NCBI RefSeq assembly: GCF_001898315.1
Contig: NZ_MKTQ01000014.1
Coordinates: 553,303-617,302 of the forward strand
Source: Microbacterium sp. 70-16
GTDB lineage: Bacteria; Actinomycetota; Actinomycetes; Actinomycetales; Microbacteriaceae
DNA length: 64,000 nucleotides
Reading direction: 5' to 3'
Shown piece by piece: positions 63,600 to 64,000 of this stretch. Positions within the stretch are counted from its first letter, which is position 1; the number at the start of each line of letters is the position of its first letter. A model generated the notes under the pieces. That model ran no database searches and was not told where the DNA came from. It saw only the letters and a program-made list of their open reading frames with translations. Made by a program: the position numbers and the translations under genes.

Positions 63600-64000
63600 T
63601 CAACGACCCGACAGCTTCTCGCGCAGAGCCGCGAGAGCCTCGTCGTCGGCGAGGGTGCCGCCACCGGTGCTCTCCGAGGAGAACGACGATGCTCCGGTCT
63701 CGACGGGGGCAGCAGCCTCGGCCTCGAGGGCCTTGGCGACGGCGACCTTGTGCGCCTCCCAGCGAGCCTGGGCTGCAGCGTAGTCCTGCTCCCACTTCTC
63801 GCGCTGAGCGTCGAAGCCCTCGAGCCAGGCACCCGACTCGGGGTCGAAGCCCTCGGGGTACTTGTACTCGCCGTTCTCGTCGTACTCGGTCGCCATGCCG
63901 TACAGCGCCGGGTCGAACTCGGTGCCGTTGGGGTCGACCGACTCGTTGGCCTGCTTGAGCGACAGCGAGATGCGGCGACGCTCGAGGTCGATGTCGATGA
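63600..64000 (-). CDS. rpsA: 30S ribosomal protein S1, C-terminal part
   Basis: The gene enters from the right edge; about 133 codons are visible. IDIDLERRRISLSLKQANES is the end of the last S1 RNA-binding domain. The rest (DPALYGMATEYDENGEYKYP and on to DDEALAALREKLSGR) is the acidic, partly repetitive tail typical of actinobacterial S1. An internal ATG (63896) would give a 98-residue ORF, but it is only the tail of rpsA. A hairpin terminator follows. Confidence 0.93.
   Translation of the reverse strand, partial: IDIDLERRRISLSLKQANESVDPNGTEFDPALYGMATEYDENGEYKYPEGFDPESGAWLEGFDAQREKWEQDYAAAQARWEAHKVAVAKALEAEAAAPVETGASSFSSESTGGGTLADDEALAALREKLSGR

Noticed and set aside
63600..63896. Separate 98-residue acidic protein
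   Set aside because: The reading frame continues to the window edge with S1 domain sequence, so this is the tail of rpsA.

Overview
The window looks like a chromosomal segment of a high-GC actinobacterium of the family Microbacteriaceae, most likely Microbacterium. This rests on very high GC, gene order, protein character and an extreme abundance of the 7-mer GGCATCC/GGATGCC. It is almost entirely housekeeping DNA. I found 60 protein-coding genes, two cut by the window edges and one apparently frameshifted. I saw no rRNA, tRNA, CRISPR array, IS transposase or prophage.

Layout, left to right. (1) 1-898: end of a metallopeptidase, clpS and a DUF2017 gene. (2) 930-6514, minus strand: a nucleoside-kinase-like P-loop protein, a GerW-family protein, DNA polymerase IV and the gatC-gatA-gatB amidotransferase operon. 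(3) 6605-13520: acyl-CoA ligase, ligA, an acetyltransferase, mnmA and a cysteine desulfurase; the last two supply sulfur to tRNA. (4) 13591-19957, plus strand: glgX-glgE-glgB, an alpha-glucan module. (5) 19969-26422: thioredoxin-TPR protein, a multi-domain envelope protein, AI-2E family permease, hydrolase, small zinc-ribbon-like protein, secreted transglycosylase, DivIVA-repeat protein. (6) 26419-30739: cdsA, frr, pyrH, tsf, rpsB. (7) 31080-37834: M23 peptidase, then xerC, dprA, comM, yraN, DUF2469, rnhB, lepB. (8) 38004-47825: the familiar rpsP-khpA-rimM-trmD-rplS ribosome and tRNA-maturation set, split by map and a membrane gene, and then by a 6-kb nitrate assimilation pair. That pair is a NarK-type transporter and a 1386-residue fusion of a molybdenum nitrate reductase with a CysJ-type diflavin reductase. 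(9) 48024-59329: GCS2-type ligase, whiA, rapZ, uvrC, uvrA, a divergent OhrR-like regulator with a small CxxC protein, a frameshifted VOC gene, and uvrB. (10) 59410-64000: DUF4126 protein, coaE, a degenerate GGDEF membrane protein overlapping a histidine kinase, and the end of rpsA.

Promoters are unusually readable. At about 15 starts a TANNNT hexamer sits 6-7 bases before the ATG or GTG, the arrangement expected for leaderless mRNAs; I used it to settle several start codons. Two nitrate genes share GlnR-like half-site triplets upstream. Small repeats also stand out: a palindromic element inside uvrC with a matching half-copy before the DUF4126 gene, two 61-nt hairpin elements next to xerC, and a 14-nt tandem array beside the OhrR-like locus.

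I saw no clearly undescribed multi-gene defence or metabolic system. The best leads are the nitrate insertion into the rpsP-trmD-rplS block, the shared operator between the OhrR-like gene and its small zinc-binding-like neighbour, the GGDEF-like/kinase pair, and the embedded repeats.
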